A stretch of 64,000 nucleotides of DNA from Thalassobaculum fulvum (lineage in GTDB: Bacteria > Pseudomonadota > Alphaproteobacteria > Thalassobaculales > Thalassobaculaceae). The stretch lies in NCBI RefSeq assembly GCF_014652915.1, contig NZ_BMZS01000008.1, positions 62,001-126,000 on the forward strand, in the 5' to 3' direction. The stretch's first letter is position 1. Each line of letters starts with the position of its first letter. A model generated the notes under the pieces. The model had not been told where the DNA came from, searched no databases, and was given only the letters and a program-made list of their open reading frames with translations. Positions 25,266-34,394 of this stretch are shown here, piece after piece. A program made the translations under genes and the position numbers.

Positions 25266-26330
25266 TCAGGCCTTGAACTCCTTGTCCCACCACTCCTTCA
25301 GCTCGACGTCGTGGTCGGTCATGAAGCCGAAGTCCATGTTGCGGAGGTTCTTGATCTGCTCCGGCGTGAAGCCGATGCGCTCGTTCAGGTCCGGCGCCAC
25401 ATTGGCGTTGTCGACGGTCGGGTTGTAGCCCATGTCGATCGCGAACGCCTCCTGCGCCGACGGCTCCAGCATGGCGTCGAGATAGGCGTAGGCACCGTCC
25501 TTGTTCGGGGCGTTCGACGGGATCACGAAGCCCGAGGTGTAGGCCAGCGTGCCTTCCGTCGGGGCCACCGACTTCACGTTGATGCCCTTGTTCTGCCACT
25601 GCACCGTGCGGGCCTTCCACATGATGCCGACCTCGAACTCGTCGGCCGCCAGGCCCTGGGCGAACGCCTCGTTGGTCGGGTAGATGCGGCAGCCGGCCTT
25701 GCGCAGTTCCAGCAGCAGCTTCTTGGCGCCGTCCATGTCGGTGACGCCGCCGCCGGCCGCCAGCGCCGCCGCGACCAGCGTGTACTGGTACTGGATGTCG
25801 ATGATCGCCAGCTTGCTGCCGTGCTTCGGGTTCAGCGTGTCGGCGTAGCTGGTCGGCGGGGTCTTCACGAGGTTGGCGTTGTAGACCGCGACCTTGCCCG
25901 AGTAGATGTGGCCGACGCCGGCCTCGAACTTCATCGACGGCAGGATGTGCTTGGCGTTCTTAAGCTTCGAGTAGTCGATCTTGTCGGTCACGCCGAGCGC
26001 GTGCATCTGGTAGATGTTCAGGGCGGACAGGCCCTGCACGTCGCTGGTGCCGCGCGGCAGCCGCCGCTCGGCCTGCATCTTGCTGCGGCGCTGCGGATCG
26101 CCGGCCTGGTCCTGGATGACCTCCCAGCCGGCGGCCTTCAGGATCGGGTCCTCGATGTTCTTGGTCAGGAGGCGGGCGTAATCGCCGCCCCAGGTTCCGA
26201 CGACGATCTTGCCCTTGGACTGGGCGAGTGCGCCGCCGGCACGACCGAGCGCCGCGGTCCCCGCCACGGCCGCCGCGCCCCTCATCAGATTGCGGCGCGA
26301 GATCCCCAAGCCTTGCTTGATCTTTTCCAT
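25266..26330 (-). CDS. Periplasmic substrate-binding protein, PotD type, Tat signal
   Basis: This is a 354-residue extracellular solute-binding protein. The N terminus has the twin-arginine motif SRRNLM (11-16), a hydrophobic stretch and an ALA-Q cleavage site near residue 37. The mature part starts KIVVGTWGGDYARLL, a cluster D (PotD/AfuA-like) opening. Tat export implies folding before export. The ligand may be a polyamine-like or amino-acid-derived compound given the amidohydrolases in the same set, but this is not settled. The gene lies between the ATPase and permease genes of the same importer. Confidence 0.93.
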   Translation of the reverse strand: MEKIKQGLGISRRNLMRGAAAVAGTAALGRAGGALAQSKGKIVVGTWGGDYARLLTKNIEDPILKAAGWEVIQDQAGDPQRRSKMQAERRLPRGTSDVQGLSALNIYQMHALGVTDKIDYSKLKNAKHILPSMKFEAGVGHIYSGKVAVYNANLVKTPPTSYADTLNPKHGSKLAIIDIQYQYTLVAAALAAGGGVTDMDGAKKLLLELRKAGCRIYPTNEAFAQGLAADEFEVGIMWKARTVQWQNKGINVKSVAPTEGTLAYTSGFVIPSNAPNKDGAYAYLDAMLEPSAQEAFAIDMGYNPTVDNANVAPDLNERIGFTPEQIKNLRNMDFGFMTDHDVELKEWWDKEFKA

Positions 26331-26391
26331 TCTCCGCACTCCCTGTTCGTGGTTGCCCGTCTGGTTTTCCCGTTCCCCTCGGCCGGCCGAG

Positions 26392-27486
26392 CTAGTCCGG
26401 CTGAAGCTCGTCGGAATCGGCCGCGCTGCCGGCTCCGGCGAAGACGGCGGCCGAGGCCGTCGTCCAACCCACATGCACCTTGTCGCCGACCTCGGGCATG
26501 AACCCGTCCTCGCGGTTCGGGATCTGCGCGATCACCAGGTCCTGTGGCGACAGGCGGATATGCAGGTCGATCAGGCCACCGAGATAGGAGACGAACTCGA
26601 CCTCCCCCGGGAACCCGTTGTCGACCTCGGTCAGTTCGCTCGGTCCGACGATCACCCGCTCCGGCCGGAGTGCCATGGTGGCCGCGCCCGGTGCCAGGTC
26701 GGCATTGCAGGCGACCGCGATTCCGCCGGCGGTCCGGAACCGCTGCGGCGCCTCCAGTGCCCCCTGCAGGAAGCTGCTGCGACCGACGAAGCCGGCGACG
26801 AACCGGTCGGCCGGCCGCTCGTAGAGGTCGCGCTGGGTCCCGACCTGCCTGACCGCGCCCTCGCTCATCACCACCAGGCGGTCGGCCATGGTCAGGGCCT
26901 CCTCCTGGTCGTGGGTCACCATCACCGTGGTCAGGTTCAGCGACTGCTGCAGCTTGCGGATCTCGACGCGGACCTCCTGGCGCAGCTTGGCGTCCAGGTT
27001 CGACAGCGGCTCGTCGAGCAGCAGCACGTCGGGCCGGAACACCAGGGCGCGCGCCAAGGCGACCCGCTGCTGCTGGCCGCCCGAAAGCTGGCGCGGCAGC
27101 CGCTCGCCGAGATGCCCGAGGCGCACCAGTTCCAGCGCCTCGGCGACCCGCTTGTCGGCCTCCGGCTTCGCGACCTTCCGCATCTCCAGCCCGAACGCCA
27201 CGTTCTGGGCCACCGTCAGGTGCGGGAACAGCGCGTAGTTCTGGAACACCAGGCCGGTGTTGCGCTTCCACGCCGGCAGCCGGGTCACGTCGGTGTCGCC
27301 TAGCCGCACGGTCCCCGACGTCGGCTCCACGAAGCCGGCGATCATCCGCAGCGTCGTGGTCTTGCCGCAGCCCGACGGGCCCAGCAGCACCAGGAACTCG
27401 CCGTCGGCGACGTCCAGGGTGACGTCGCGGGCGGCGAAGAAGTCGCCGTAGCGCTTGGAGAGCTGGTTCAATACAAGGCGGGCCAT
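26392..27486 (-). CDS. ABC transporter ATPase, PotA type
   Basis: This is a 364-residue nucleotide-binding subunit. It has Walker A GPSGCGKTT, the Q-loop, signature LSGGQQQRVALARAL, Walker B VLLLDEP and the H-switch VMVTHDQEEAL, then a C-terminal TOBE domain as in PotA/MalK/FbpC. It energises the importer formed with the neighbouring permeases (24289-25173 and 27494-28321) and the binding protein. Its start is 7 nt from the stop of the upstream permease gene. Confidence 0.95.
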   Translation of the reverse strand: MARLVLNQLSKRYGDFFAARDVTLDVADGEFLVLLGPSGCGKTTTLRMIAGFVEPTSGTVRLGDTDVTRLPAWKRNTGLVFQNYALFPHLTVAQNVAFGLEMRKVAKPEADKRVAEALELVRLGHLGERLPRQLSGGQQQRVALARALVFRPDVLLLDEPLSNLDAKLRQEVRVEIRKLQQSLNLTTVMVTHDQEEALTMADRLVVMSEGAVRQVGTQRDLYERPADRFVAGFVGRSSFLQGALEAPQRFRTAGGIAVACNADLAPGAATMALRPERVIVGPSELTEVDNGFPGEVEFVSYLGGLIDLHIRLSPQDLVIAQIPNREDGFMPEVGDKVHVGWTTASAAVFAGAGSAADSDELQPD

Positions 27487-27493
27487 ACTGTCC

Positions 27494-28321
27494 TCACACC
27501 ACGCGGCTGATCTTCACGAAACGGTCGGTCATGAGCATCGCGGCGCCGATCAGCACGATCTGCACCACCGACACCGCCGCGATCGACGGATCGATCTTCC
27601 ACTCCAGGTACTGCAGGATGGCGATCGGCAGGGTCGTGCGGCCCGGCCCGACCAGGAACAGGCTCATCTCCAGGTTGCCGAACGACGCCACGAACCCGAA
27701 CATCGCGCCCGCCACCACGCCCGGCAGGATGCCCGGCAGGGTGATCCGGCGGAACGTCGTCCAGCGGTCGGCCCCGAGGTTGTGCGCCGCCTCCTCGAGC
27801 GTGCGGTCGAAGCCGGCCAGGCTGGCGAGTACCAGCCGCACCACCCAGGGGATCACCACCAGCACGTGGCCCGACAGCAGGCCGACGGTCGAGCCGAGGA
27901 TCTGGAACTCGCCGCCGGTGGCGATCTCGGCCTCGACGTGGAACACGTACAGCGCCGTGCCGAGCACCACGCCCGGCACCATCAGCGGCAGCAGCAGCAG
28001 GTTGTTCAGCGCCTCGCGCCCGGGAAACCGGAACCGCGACAGGCACAGCGCCGCCGGCACCCCGACCGCGAGACCGATGGCGGTCGCGCTCACCCCGAGC
28101 TGGACGCTGAGCAGCAGGCCGCTGACGAACCGCTCGTTGCCGACGATCGAGGCGTACCAGCGCAGCGAGTATCCCTGCGGCGGGAAGGACGGGATCTCTT
28201 GGGCGTAGAACGACAGCCAGGTCACCGAGATCAGCGGCATCAGGATGTAGAACAGGGTCAGCGCGGCCGTGCCGGTCAGCGCCCACCGTCCGATCGTCCG
28301 CCTGTCGATACCGCCCATCAT
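27494..28321 (-). CDS. ABC transporter permease, PotC type
   Basis: This is a 275-residue permease with six transmembrane helices and the EAA loop EEAAHNLGADRWTTFRRI. It is the second channel subunit of the Pot-type importer. Two adjacent Met codons (28321, 28318) can serve as the start. It lies 43 nt after the amidohydrolase gene and 7 nt before the ATPase gene. Confidence 0.93.
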   Translation of the reverse strand: MMGGIDRRTIGRWALTGTAALTLFYILMPLISVTWLSFYAQEIPSFPPQGYSLRWYASIVGNERFVSGLLLSVQLGVSATAIGLAVGVPAALCLSRFRFPGREALNNLLLLPLMVPGVVLGTALYVFHVEAEIATGGEFQILGSTVGLLSGHVLVVIPWVVRLVLASLAGFDRTLEEAAHNLGADRWTTFRRITLPGILPGVVAGAMFGFVASFGNLEMSLFLVGPGRTTLPIAILQYLEWKIDPSIAAVSVVQIVLIGAAMLMTDRFVKISRVV

Positions 28322-28364
28322 TCCCGCCCCGCCATGCCCCGTCCCGCCATGCCGCCGCTCCCGA

Positions 28365-29612
28365 TCAGTTCAGCCGGTTCTTGTGGAACGCGCCACCCTT
28401 GACGATCGCCGCCAGGTGCCGGCCCTGGCCCTCCAGCAGCGTGATGTCCCGCAACGGGTCGTCGTCGACCACGATCAGGTCGGCCCAGGCGCCCGGCTCG
28501 ACCACGCCGAGCTTGCCCGGACGGCGCACCACCTCGGCGCCGATCAGGGTCGCCGAGCGGATCACCTCGATCGGCGACACCACCTCGGTGCGGATCGAGA
28601 ACTCGCGGCTCTGGTCCTCGACCAGCGCGCCGAGCAGGTCGGAACCGTAGGCGACCTTGACGCCGGCGCGCTTGCAGATCTCCAGGCTGCGGTAGCCGCC
28701 CTCCAGCACCATGGCGTTCTTCTCGAGCATCTCCGCCGGCATGCCGTAGTCGGCGGCGCGCTCCTTCATCGCCACATAGGCGACCAGGTTGGCCACCAGA
28801 TAGGCGCCCTCGCGGGCCATCAGCTCGGCCCTGGCGTCGTCGATCAGGTTGCCGTGCTCGATGGTGCGCACGCCGTTCGATACCGCCCGGTCGATCGCCT
28901 CGGCGCTGTAGGCGTGGGCGCAGACGTAGCGGCCGAACGCCTCGGCCTCCTCGACCGCGGTCCGGATCTCGCCGATCGAGAACTGCAGGGAGTCGAGCGG
29001 ATCGAACGGCGAGGCGACGCCGCCGGACACCATGATCTTCACGTGGTCCGAGCCCTGGCGCATCTGCTCGCGCACCACCCGCCGCAAATCGTCCTCGCCG
29101 TCGACCATCTCGCGCAGGTTGGCGAAGGCGTTGCAGCAGTAGCAGGGATAGCCGGTGTTGGTGCGGCCGCGGCCGTCGGAATGGCCGCCGGTCGGACCGA
29201 TCGAGCGACCGGCGATGAACAGCCGCGGGCCGACCAGCAGGCCCTGCTCGACCGCCGTCTTGACCCCCCAGTCGGTCCCGCCGGTGTCGCGCACGGTGGT
29301 GAAGCCGCGGTCCAGCATGTCGCGCAGCCGGACCGCGCAGCGTGCCGTCGCCAGGGTCAGCGGCACGTCCTCCATGCGCCGCATGTACACCTCGCTGTGC
29401 ATGCAGTGCACGTGGCTGTCGATCAGGCCCGGCATCAGCACCCGGCCGCCGCAGTCGATCGCCGTCGCCCCGTCCGCCCTGATCGGCCCGTCGGCGACCT
29501 CGCGGATGCGGTCGCCCTCGACCAGCACCTCGTAGCCGCCCCGCGCCTCGTCGAAGCGCGGATCCAGCAGGCGCAGGTTCCGGAACAACAGCAAACTACC
29601 GGTCGGGGCCAT
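28365..29612 (-). CDS. Metal-dependent amidohydrolase (paralogue A)
   Basis: This is a 415-residue amidohydrolase-superfamily enzyme. It has the N-terminal metal motif DSHVH (65-69), the Lys ligand region HVKIMVSGG, His ligands in CAHAYS and IEHGN, and the catalytic Asp in YGSDLLG. It belongs to the group annotated as imidazolonepropionase-like or Xaa-Pro dipeptidases. The GPTGGHSD and YCCNAFANLREMVDG segments are shared with the adjacent paralogue. It probably hydrolyses an amide or cyclic amide brought in by the linked importer (inference). It is cytoplasmic; no signal peptide. Confidence 0.9.
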   Translation of the reverse strand: MAPTGSLLLFRNLRLLDPRFDEARGGYEVLVEGDRIREVADGPIRADGATAIDCGGRVLMPGLIDSHVHCMHSEVYMRRMEDVPLTLATARCAVRLRDMLDRGFTTVRDTGGTDWGVKTAVEQGLLVGPRLFIAGRSIGPTGGHSDGRGRTNTGYPCYCCNAFANLREMVDGEDDLRRVVREQMRQGSDHVKIMVSGGVASPFDPLDSLQFSIGEIRTAVEEAEAFGRYVCAHAYSAEAIDRAVSNGVRTIEHGNLIDDARAELMAREGAYLVANLVAYVAMKERAADYGMPAEMLEKNAMVLEGGYRSLEICKRAGVKVAYGSDLLGALVEDQSREFSIRTEVVSPIEVIRSATLIGAEVVRRPGKLGVVEPGAWADLIVVDDDPLRDITLLEGQGRHLAAIVKGGAFHKNRLN

Positions 29613-29721
29613 GGAGGGTCGTCCTCGGTATTGCGTCTCGTGCGGGCCGGCAGGCGGGATGGGAGCGGCCGAAGGCGGGAAGGCTAAGGCAGGAAGGCGC
29701 AGGCGGAAATACGTGCTCGCG

Positions 29722-30957
29722 CTAACCGAGGGTGTTCTTGTGGAACCGTCCGCCCTTCATGATCGCGGACAGGTGGGTCTCGTGCTTCTTGAACAGGCTG
29801 AGGTCCTTCAGCGGGTCGCCGTCGATCACCAGCAGGTCGGCATAGGCGTCCGGCCGCAGGCAGCCCAGCTTGCCCTCGCGGCGCACGACCTGCGCGCCGA
29901 TCAGGGTGGCCGAGCGGATGATCTCCATCGGCGACAGCACCTGCGAGCGGATCTCGAACTCGCGGCCCTGGTCGACCTGGAGCTGGCCCAGCAGGTCGGT
30001 GCCGTAGGCCACCGGCACCCCGGCCCGCTTGCAGATCTCCAGCGACCGCAGGCCGCCGTCGATCACCATCTCGTTCTTCTCGAGCATCTCCGCCGGCATG
30101 CCGAAATCGGCGGCCCGCTCGCGCATGGCGTAGTAGGCGATCAGGTTGGCGATCAGGAACATGCCGTTCTCGGCCATCAGCTTGGCCGAGGCGTCGTCGA
30201 TCAGGTTGCCGTGCTCGATGGTGCGCACGCCGGACTTCGCCGCCCGGGTGATCGCCTCCGGGGTGTAGGCGTGGGCGCAGACGTAGCGGCCGAACGCCTC
30301 GGCCTCCTCGACCGCCGCCTCCACCTCGCCCGGCGAGTACTGCATGCTGTCCAGCGGGTCGAACGGCGAGGCGACGCCGCCCGACATCATGATCTTCACA
30401 TGGTCGCAGCCCTGCCGCATCTCCTCGCGGACCGCCTTGCGGACCTCGGGAATGCCGTCGGCGACCCGCATGGTGAACGCCATGGCGTTGCAGCAGTAGC
30501 AGGTCGGGCCGCTGTCGGTACGGCGCCGGCCGTCGCTGTGGCCGCCGGTCGGCCCGAGCGCGCGGCCGGCGATGAACAGGCGCGGACCGGGCACCAGGCC
30601 CTGGTCGACCGCCGCCTTCAGGCCCCAGTCGGCACCGCCGGTGTCGCGCACCGTGGTGAAGCCGCGATCGAGCGTGGCCCCCATGAGCGCGATCGAGCGC
30701 GCGGTCGCCAGGGTCAACGGCACGTTCTCGAGCTGGCGGATGAACACCTCGCTCAGCATCACGTGCACGTGGCTGTCGATCAGGCCGGGCATCAGCGTGC
30801 GGCCGCCGCAGTCGACGGCATCGGCACCGTCGGCCTTGATCGGGCGGTCCGACACCTCGCGGATCCGCTCGCCCTCAACGAGCAATTCGAACCCGTCGAC
30901 GATCTCGTCCCGTTCGGGATCGAGCATCCGGAAATTCCGGAACAGCGTCTGGCCCAC
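29722..30957 (-). CDS. Metal-dependent amidohydrolase (paralogue B)
   Basis: This is a 411-residue paralogue of the next minus-strand gene, with the same motifs: DSHVH (61-65), HVKIMMSGG, CAHAYTPEAI, IEHGN, YGTDLLG. The GTG at 30957 is preferred, because it follows GAGGAGGGAG at a good distance; the open frame extends to a TTG at 30996. It is the first gene of the importer set. A tandem pair with one transporter suggests two related substrates or successive hydrolysis steps. The upstream 168 nt is shared with the divergent gamma-glutamyltransferase gene. Confidence 0.9.
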   Translation of the reverse strand: MGQTLFRNFRMLDPERDEIVDGFELLVEGERIREVSDRPIKADGADAVDCGGRTLMPGLIDSHVHVMLSEVFIRQLENVPLTLATARSIALMGATLDRGFTTVRDTGGADWGLKAAVDQGLVPGPRLFIAGRALGPTGGHSDGRRRTDSGPTCYCCNAMAFTMRVADGIPEVRKAVREEMRQGCDHVKIMMSGGVASPFDPLDSMQYSPGEVEAAVEEAEAFGRYVCAHAYTPEAITRAAKSGVRTIEHGNLIDDASAKLMAENGMFLIANLIAYYAMRERAADFGMPAEMLEKNEMVIDGGLRSLEICKRAGVPVAYGTDLLGQLQVDQGREFEIRSQVLSPMEIIRSATLIGAQVVRREGKLGCLRPDAYADLLVIDGDPLKDLSLFKKHETHLSAIMKGGRFHKNTLG

Positions 30958-31125
30958 CGACTCCCTCCTCGACCGCAGCGGCGATCCGGCAAGCAAAGGT
31001 CAGAAATTCGTCGCCGTCAACGTGACCGCGTTTTCGCCAAATGCCTTTCCGGAATGCCCTCTTTCTAGTCGCCGCCCGCTGGCGTTATCGTCCAGTCCTC
31101 GCCTTGCTCCCGGAGCGCCCTGCCC

Positions 31126-32826
31126 ATGACAGATCCTTGGAAGACCGAGGTGGCCGGCACTCGCCACATGGTGGTTGCCGGACATTATCTGGCGGCACAC
31201 GCCGCATTCACTGTCCTGGAGGCCGGCGGCAACGCGGTCGACGCCGGGGTCGCCGGCGGCATCGCCCTCGGCGTGGTGCAGAGCGACCTCGTCAACGTCG
31301 CCGGCGTGGCGCCGATCATGATCCGCATGGCGACCGGCGAGACCGTGACGATCGACGGGCTCGGCGGCTGGCCGAGCGCCCTCGACCCGGAGAGCTTCTT
31401 CGAGGAGCACGGCGGTCGAATCCCGCGCGGCCTTCAGCGTACGGTTGTACCGGCAGCCCCGGCCGCCTGGATCGAGGCGCTGCGCCGCTACGGTACCATG
31501 TCGTTCGGCGAGGTCGCGCACAGCGCCATCCGCTTCGCCCGCGACGGCTTCCCGCTGCACCGGCTGACCGCGGCGGTGATCGCCGAGCACGCCGACGAAT
31601 ACCGGGAGTGGGACGAGAACGCCCGGATCTACCTGCCGGGCGGCAAGCTGCCGCAGGCCGGCGACCTGTTCCGGCAGGAGGACCTCGGCCGGTCGCTGCA
31701 GTTCATGGCCGACCAGGAGGCGGCGCAGGCCGGCCGCGGCCGCGAGGCCGGGCTGCAGGCCGCCCGCGACGCGTTCTACCGCGGCGACCTGGGTCGCCGG
31801 ATCGTCGCCTACCACGAGGCGAACGGCGGGCTGCTGCGCGAGCGCGACCTGACCGACTACCGGGTCTCGCTGACGCCGCCGGTGTCGACCGGCTTCGCCG
31901 GCGGCGAGCTGCTGTGCTGCGGGCCGTGGTGCCAGGGGCCGGTGCTTGCGATGGTCGTCAACCTGCTCAAGGGCTACGACCTCGCCGCCCTGCCGCACAA
32001 CGGGCCGGAGCACCTCCACCTGCTGCTGGAGAGCATCAAGCTGGCGTTCGCCGACCGCGAGCAGACCTTCGGCGACCCGGACTTCGTCGACGTTCCGCTG
32101 GAGCGCCTGCTGAGCGCCGAGTACGCCGCCGAGCGCCGCGGCCAGCTGCACCGCGACCGGGCCTGGCCGGGCCTGCCGCCGGCCGGGGTCGATGCCCCGA
32201 CGCGTCGGGCCTTCGCGGTCGCCGCCGGCGACCCGCCGCCGCCGCCGGACACCTCCTACGTCTGCACCGTCGACCGCTGGGGCAACACGTTCTCGGCGAC
32301 CCCGAGCGACGTGTCGTACCAGAGCCCGGTGATCCCCGGGACCGGGCTGGTGCCGTCGTCGCGCGGCTCGGCGAGCTGGGGCGACCCGCGCCACCCGAGC
32401 GGGGTCGCCCCCGGCAAGCGGCCGCGGCTGACCCCGAACCCGGCGATGTGGATCGCGCCCGACGGCCGCGCCATGCCGTTCGGCACCCCTGGCGGCGACG
32501 TCCAGATCCAGGCGATGACCCAGTTCCTGCTGAACCTGCTGGTATTCCGGATGCCGCCGCAGGTCGCGGTCGAGGCCCCGCGGGTCGCGACCTACAGCCA
32601 GCCCGACACCTTCGAGCCGCACACCGCCTATCCGGGACTGGTGAAGGCCGAGGCCCGGATCGCCGACACGACGGTCTCCGGCCTGGAGGCGCTCGGCCAC
32701 ACCGTCGGCCGCTGGCCGCAGAGCACCTACCTCGCCGGCTCGGTCTGCGCCATCGCGCCGGGTCCCGGGGGCACGCTGTGGGCCGCCTCGGACCATCGCC
32801 GCCCGACCTATGCTCTCGGCTGGTAA
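31126..32826 (+). CDS. Gamma-glutamyltransferase family protein (first copy)
   Basis: This is a 566-residue Ntn-hydrolase of the gamma-glutamyltransferase family. These precursors self-cleave before a Thr that becomes the nucleophile; here Thr376 in DTSYVCTVDRWGN aligns with the Thr of the usual TTHxSVVD motif, although His is replaced by Tyr. The large-subunit region has LEAGGNAVDAGVAGG. There is no signal peptide, so a cytoplasmic location is likely, unlike classical periplasmic GGT. It is 76 nt upstream of the Liv-type ABC genes and probably acts on imported gamma-glutamyl or related amides (inference). Confidence 0.88.
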   Translation: MTDPWKTEVAGTRHMVVAGHYLAAHAAFTVLEAGGNAVDAGVAGGIALGVVQSDLVNVAGVAPIMIRMATGETVTIDGLGGWPSALDPESFFEEHGGRIPRGLQRTVVPAAPAAWIEALRRYGTMSFGEVAHSAIRFARDGFPLHRLTAAVIAEHADEYREWDENARIYLPGGKLPQAGDLFRQEDLGRSLQFMADQEAAQAGRGREAGLQAARDAFYRGDLGRRIVAYHEANGGLLRERDLTDYRVSLTPPVSTGFAGGELLCCGPWCQGPVLAMVVNLLKGYDLAALPHNGPEHLHLLLESIKLAFADREQTFGDPDFVDVPLERLLSAEYAAERRGQLHRDRAWPGLPPAGVDAPTRRAFAVAAGDPPPPPDTSYVCTVDRWGNTFSATPSDVSYQSPVIPGTGLVPSSRGSASWGDPRHPSGVAPGKRPRLTPNPAMWIAPDGRAMPFGTPGGDVQIQAMTQFLLNLLVFRMPPQVAVEAPRVATYSQPDTFEPHTAYPGLVKAEARIADTTVSGLEALGHTVGRWPQSTYLAGSVCAIAPGPGGTLWAASDHRRPTYALGW

Positions 32827-32902
32827 GGGCTGACACGTAAATACGAGCGAACTCGAAGACGACTATTCCAACCGGGAAAATCCAGGCTAGAGTTTTGCCG
32901 CC

Positions 32903-33673
32903 ATGGGTCTTCTCGACGTCCGCAATCTTCATCGGAACTTCTACGGCGTGCAGGCCCTGGCCGGCGTCGACCTGGTCGTCGAGCCCGGCACCATCACGGG
33001 CCTGATCGGCCCGAACGGCGCCGGCAAGACCACCGTGTTCAACTGCGTCACCGGCCTGGTACCGCCGGATTCCGGCAGCGTCACCTTCGACGGCCGCGAC
33101 ATCACCGGCTGGCGGCCGGAACGGATCACCCAGGCCGGCCTGGTCCGGACCTTCCAGATCGCCCGCGGTTTCCCGCGCCTGTCGGTGCTGGAGAACCTGA
33201 TGCTGTACGGTGCCCGGCAGCCGGGCGAGACCCTGTGGAAGGCGCTGGCCTGGACCCGCGACCAGGCGGCGCGCGAGGCCGAGGTGCGCGAGCGTGCGGT
33301 CGCCGTCGGCCGCCGGCTCAACCTCGGCCACGTCCTGAACAACGCCGCCTCCGACCTGTCCGGCGGCCAGAAGAAACTGCTGGAGATCGGCCGGGCGCTG
33401 ATGACCGATCCCAAGCTGATCCTGCTGGACGAGCCGATCGCCGGCGTCAACCCGACGCTCGCCAACCAGATCGCCGACCATCTGCGCTCGCTTTGCGACG
33501 AGGGCATCAGCTTCCTGGTGATCGAGCACCACATGGACATGATCGCCCGGCTATGCGACCCGGTGATCGTCATGGCCGAGGGTCGGCACCTGGCCCAGGG
33601 CAGCTTCGCGGAGATCGCCGCCGACGAGCGCGTCCAGGACGCCTACATGGGGAAGCGCCGATGGGCCTCCTGA
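32903..33673 (+). CDS. livG: Branched-chain-type ABC transporter ATPase LivG
   Basis: This is a 256-residue ATPase with Walker A GPNGAGKTT, signature LSGGQKKLLEIGRAL and Walker B LILLDEPIAGVNPT; the NP(T) after the D-loop is typical of LivG. It works with LivF, LivH, LivM and a binding protein to import amino acids or other amides. Its 3' end overlaps livF by 13 nt. It is preceded by a 76-nt gap in which a promoter is possible. Confidence 0.95.
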   Translation: MGLLDVRNLHRNFYGVQALAGVDLVVEPGTITGLIGPNGAGKTTVFNCVTGLVPPDSGSVTFDGRDITGWRPERITQAGLVRTFQIARGFPRLSVLENLMLYGARQPGETLWKALAWTRDQAAREAEVRERAVAVGRRLNLGHVLNNAASDLSGGQKKLLEIGRALMTDPKLILLDEPIAGVNPTLANQIADHLRSLCDEGISFLVIEHHMDMIARLCDPVIVMAEGRHLAQGSFAEIAADERVQDAYMGKRRWAS

Positions 33674-34377
33674 CCGCGTCCGGCGTGGTGGCGGGCTACA
33701 CCGCCGCCGACGAGATCCTCAAGGGCGTCGACCTCGACGTCGAGCCGGGCGAGATCGTCAGCATCATCGGCCCGAACGGGGCCGGCAAGTCGACCCTGCT
33801 GAAGGCGATCGCCGGTATCCTGAAGCCGAGCCGGGGAACCATCGTCCTCGACGGCACCCCGATCCACGGCCGGCCGCCGCGCGAGATCGCCCGCCTCGGC
33901 CTCGCCTTCGTGCCGCAGGAGCACAACGTGTTCGGCACCCTGACGGTGCGCGAGAACCTGGAGATGGGCGGCTACGTCGATCCCGCCCACACCGCCGAGC
34001 GGATCGACCGGATCCTGGAGCGGTTCCCGATCCTGGCCGAGAAGCGGCGCCAGATGGCCCGCACCCTGTCCGGCGGCCAGCGGCAGATCCTGGCGATGGC
34101 CATGGCGCTGATGGTGGAGCCGGCGCTGCTGCTGCTCGACGAGCCGTCGGCCGGGCTGTCGCCGATCGCCGCCGAGCGGCTGTTCGAGACCATCGTCGCG
34201 ATCAACGCCGAGGGCGTGGCGATCGCCATGGTCGAGCAGAACGCCCTGCAGGCCCTGTCGATCGCGAACCGCGGCTACATCCTGGTCGACGGGCGCAACA
34301 GCATGTCCGGGCGCGCTGACGAACTAGCGGCCGATCCGAGCGTCCGCCGGGTGTTTCTCGGGGGTGAGGCCGCCTAA
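33661..34377 (+). CDS. livF: Branched-chain-type ABC transporter ATPase LivF
   Basis: This is a 238-residue ATPase with Walker A GPNGAGKST, signature LSGGQRQILAMAMAL and Walker B LLLLDEPSAGLSP, the LivF pattern. ATG 33661 lies inside the 3' end of livG. It forms the ATPase heterodimer with LivG. Confidence 0.95.
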   Translation: MGLLTASGVVAGYTAADEILKGVDLDVEPGEIVSIIGPNGAGKSTLLKAIAGILKPSRGTIVLDGTPIHGRPPREIARLGLAFVPQEHNVFGTLTVRENLEMGGYVDPAHTAERIDRILERFPILAEKRRQMARTLSGGQRQILAMAMALMVEPALLLLDEPSAGLSPIAAERLFETIVAINAEGVAIAMVEQNALQALSIANRGYILVDGRNSMSGRADELAADPSVRRVFLGGEAA

Positions 34378-34394
34378 CAGTGGGGGTAGAGGTC

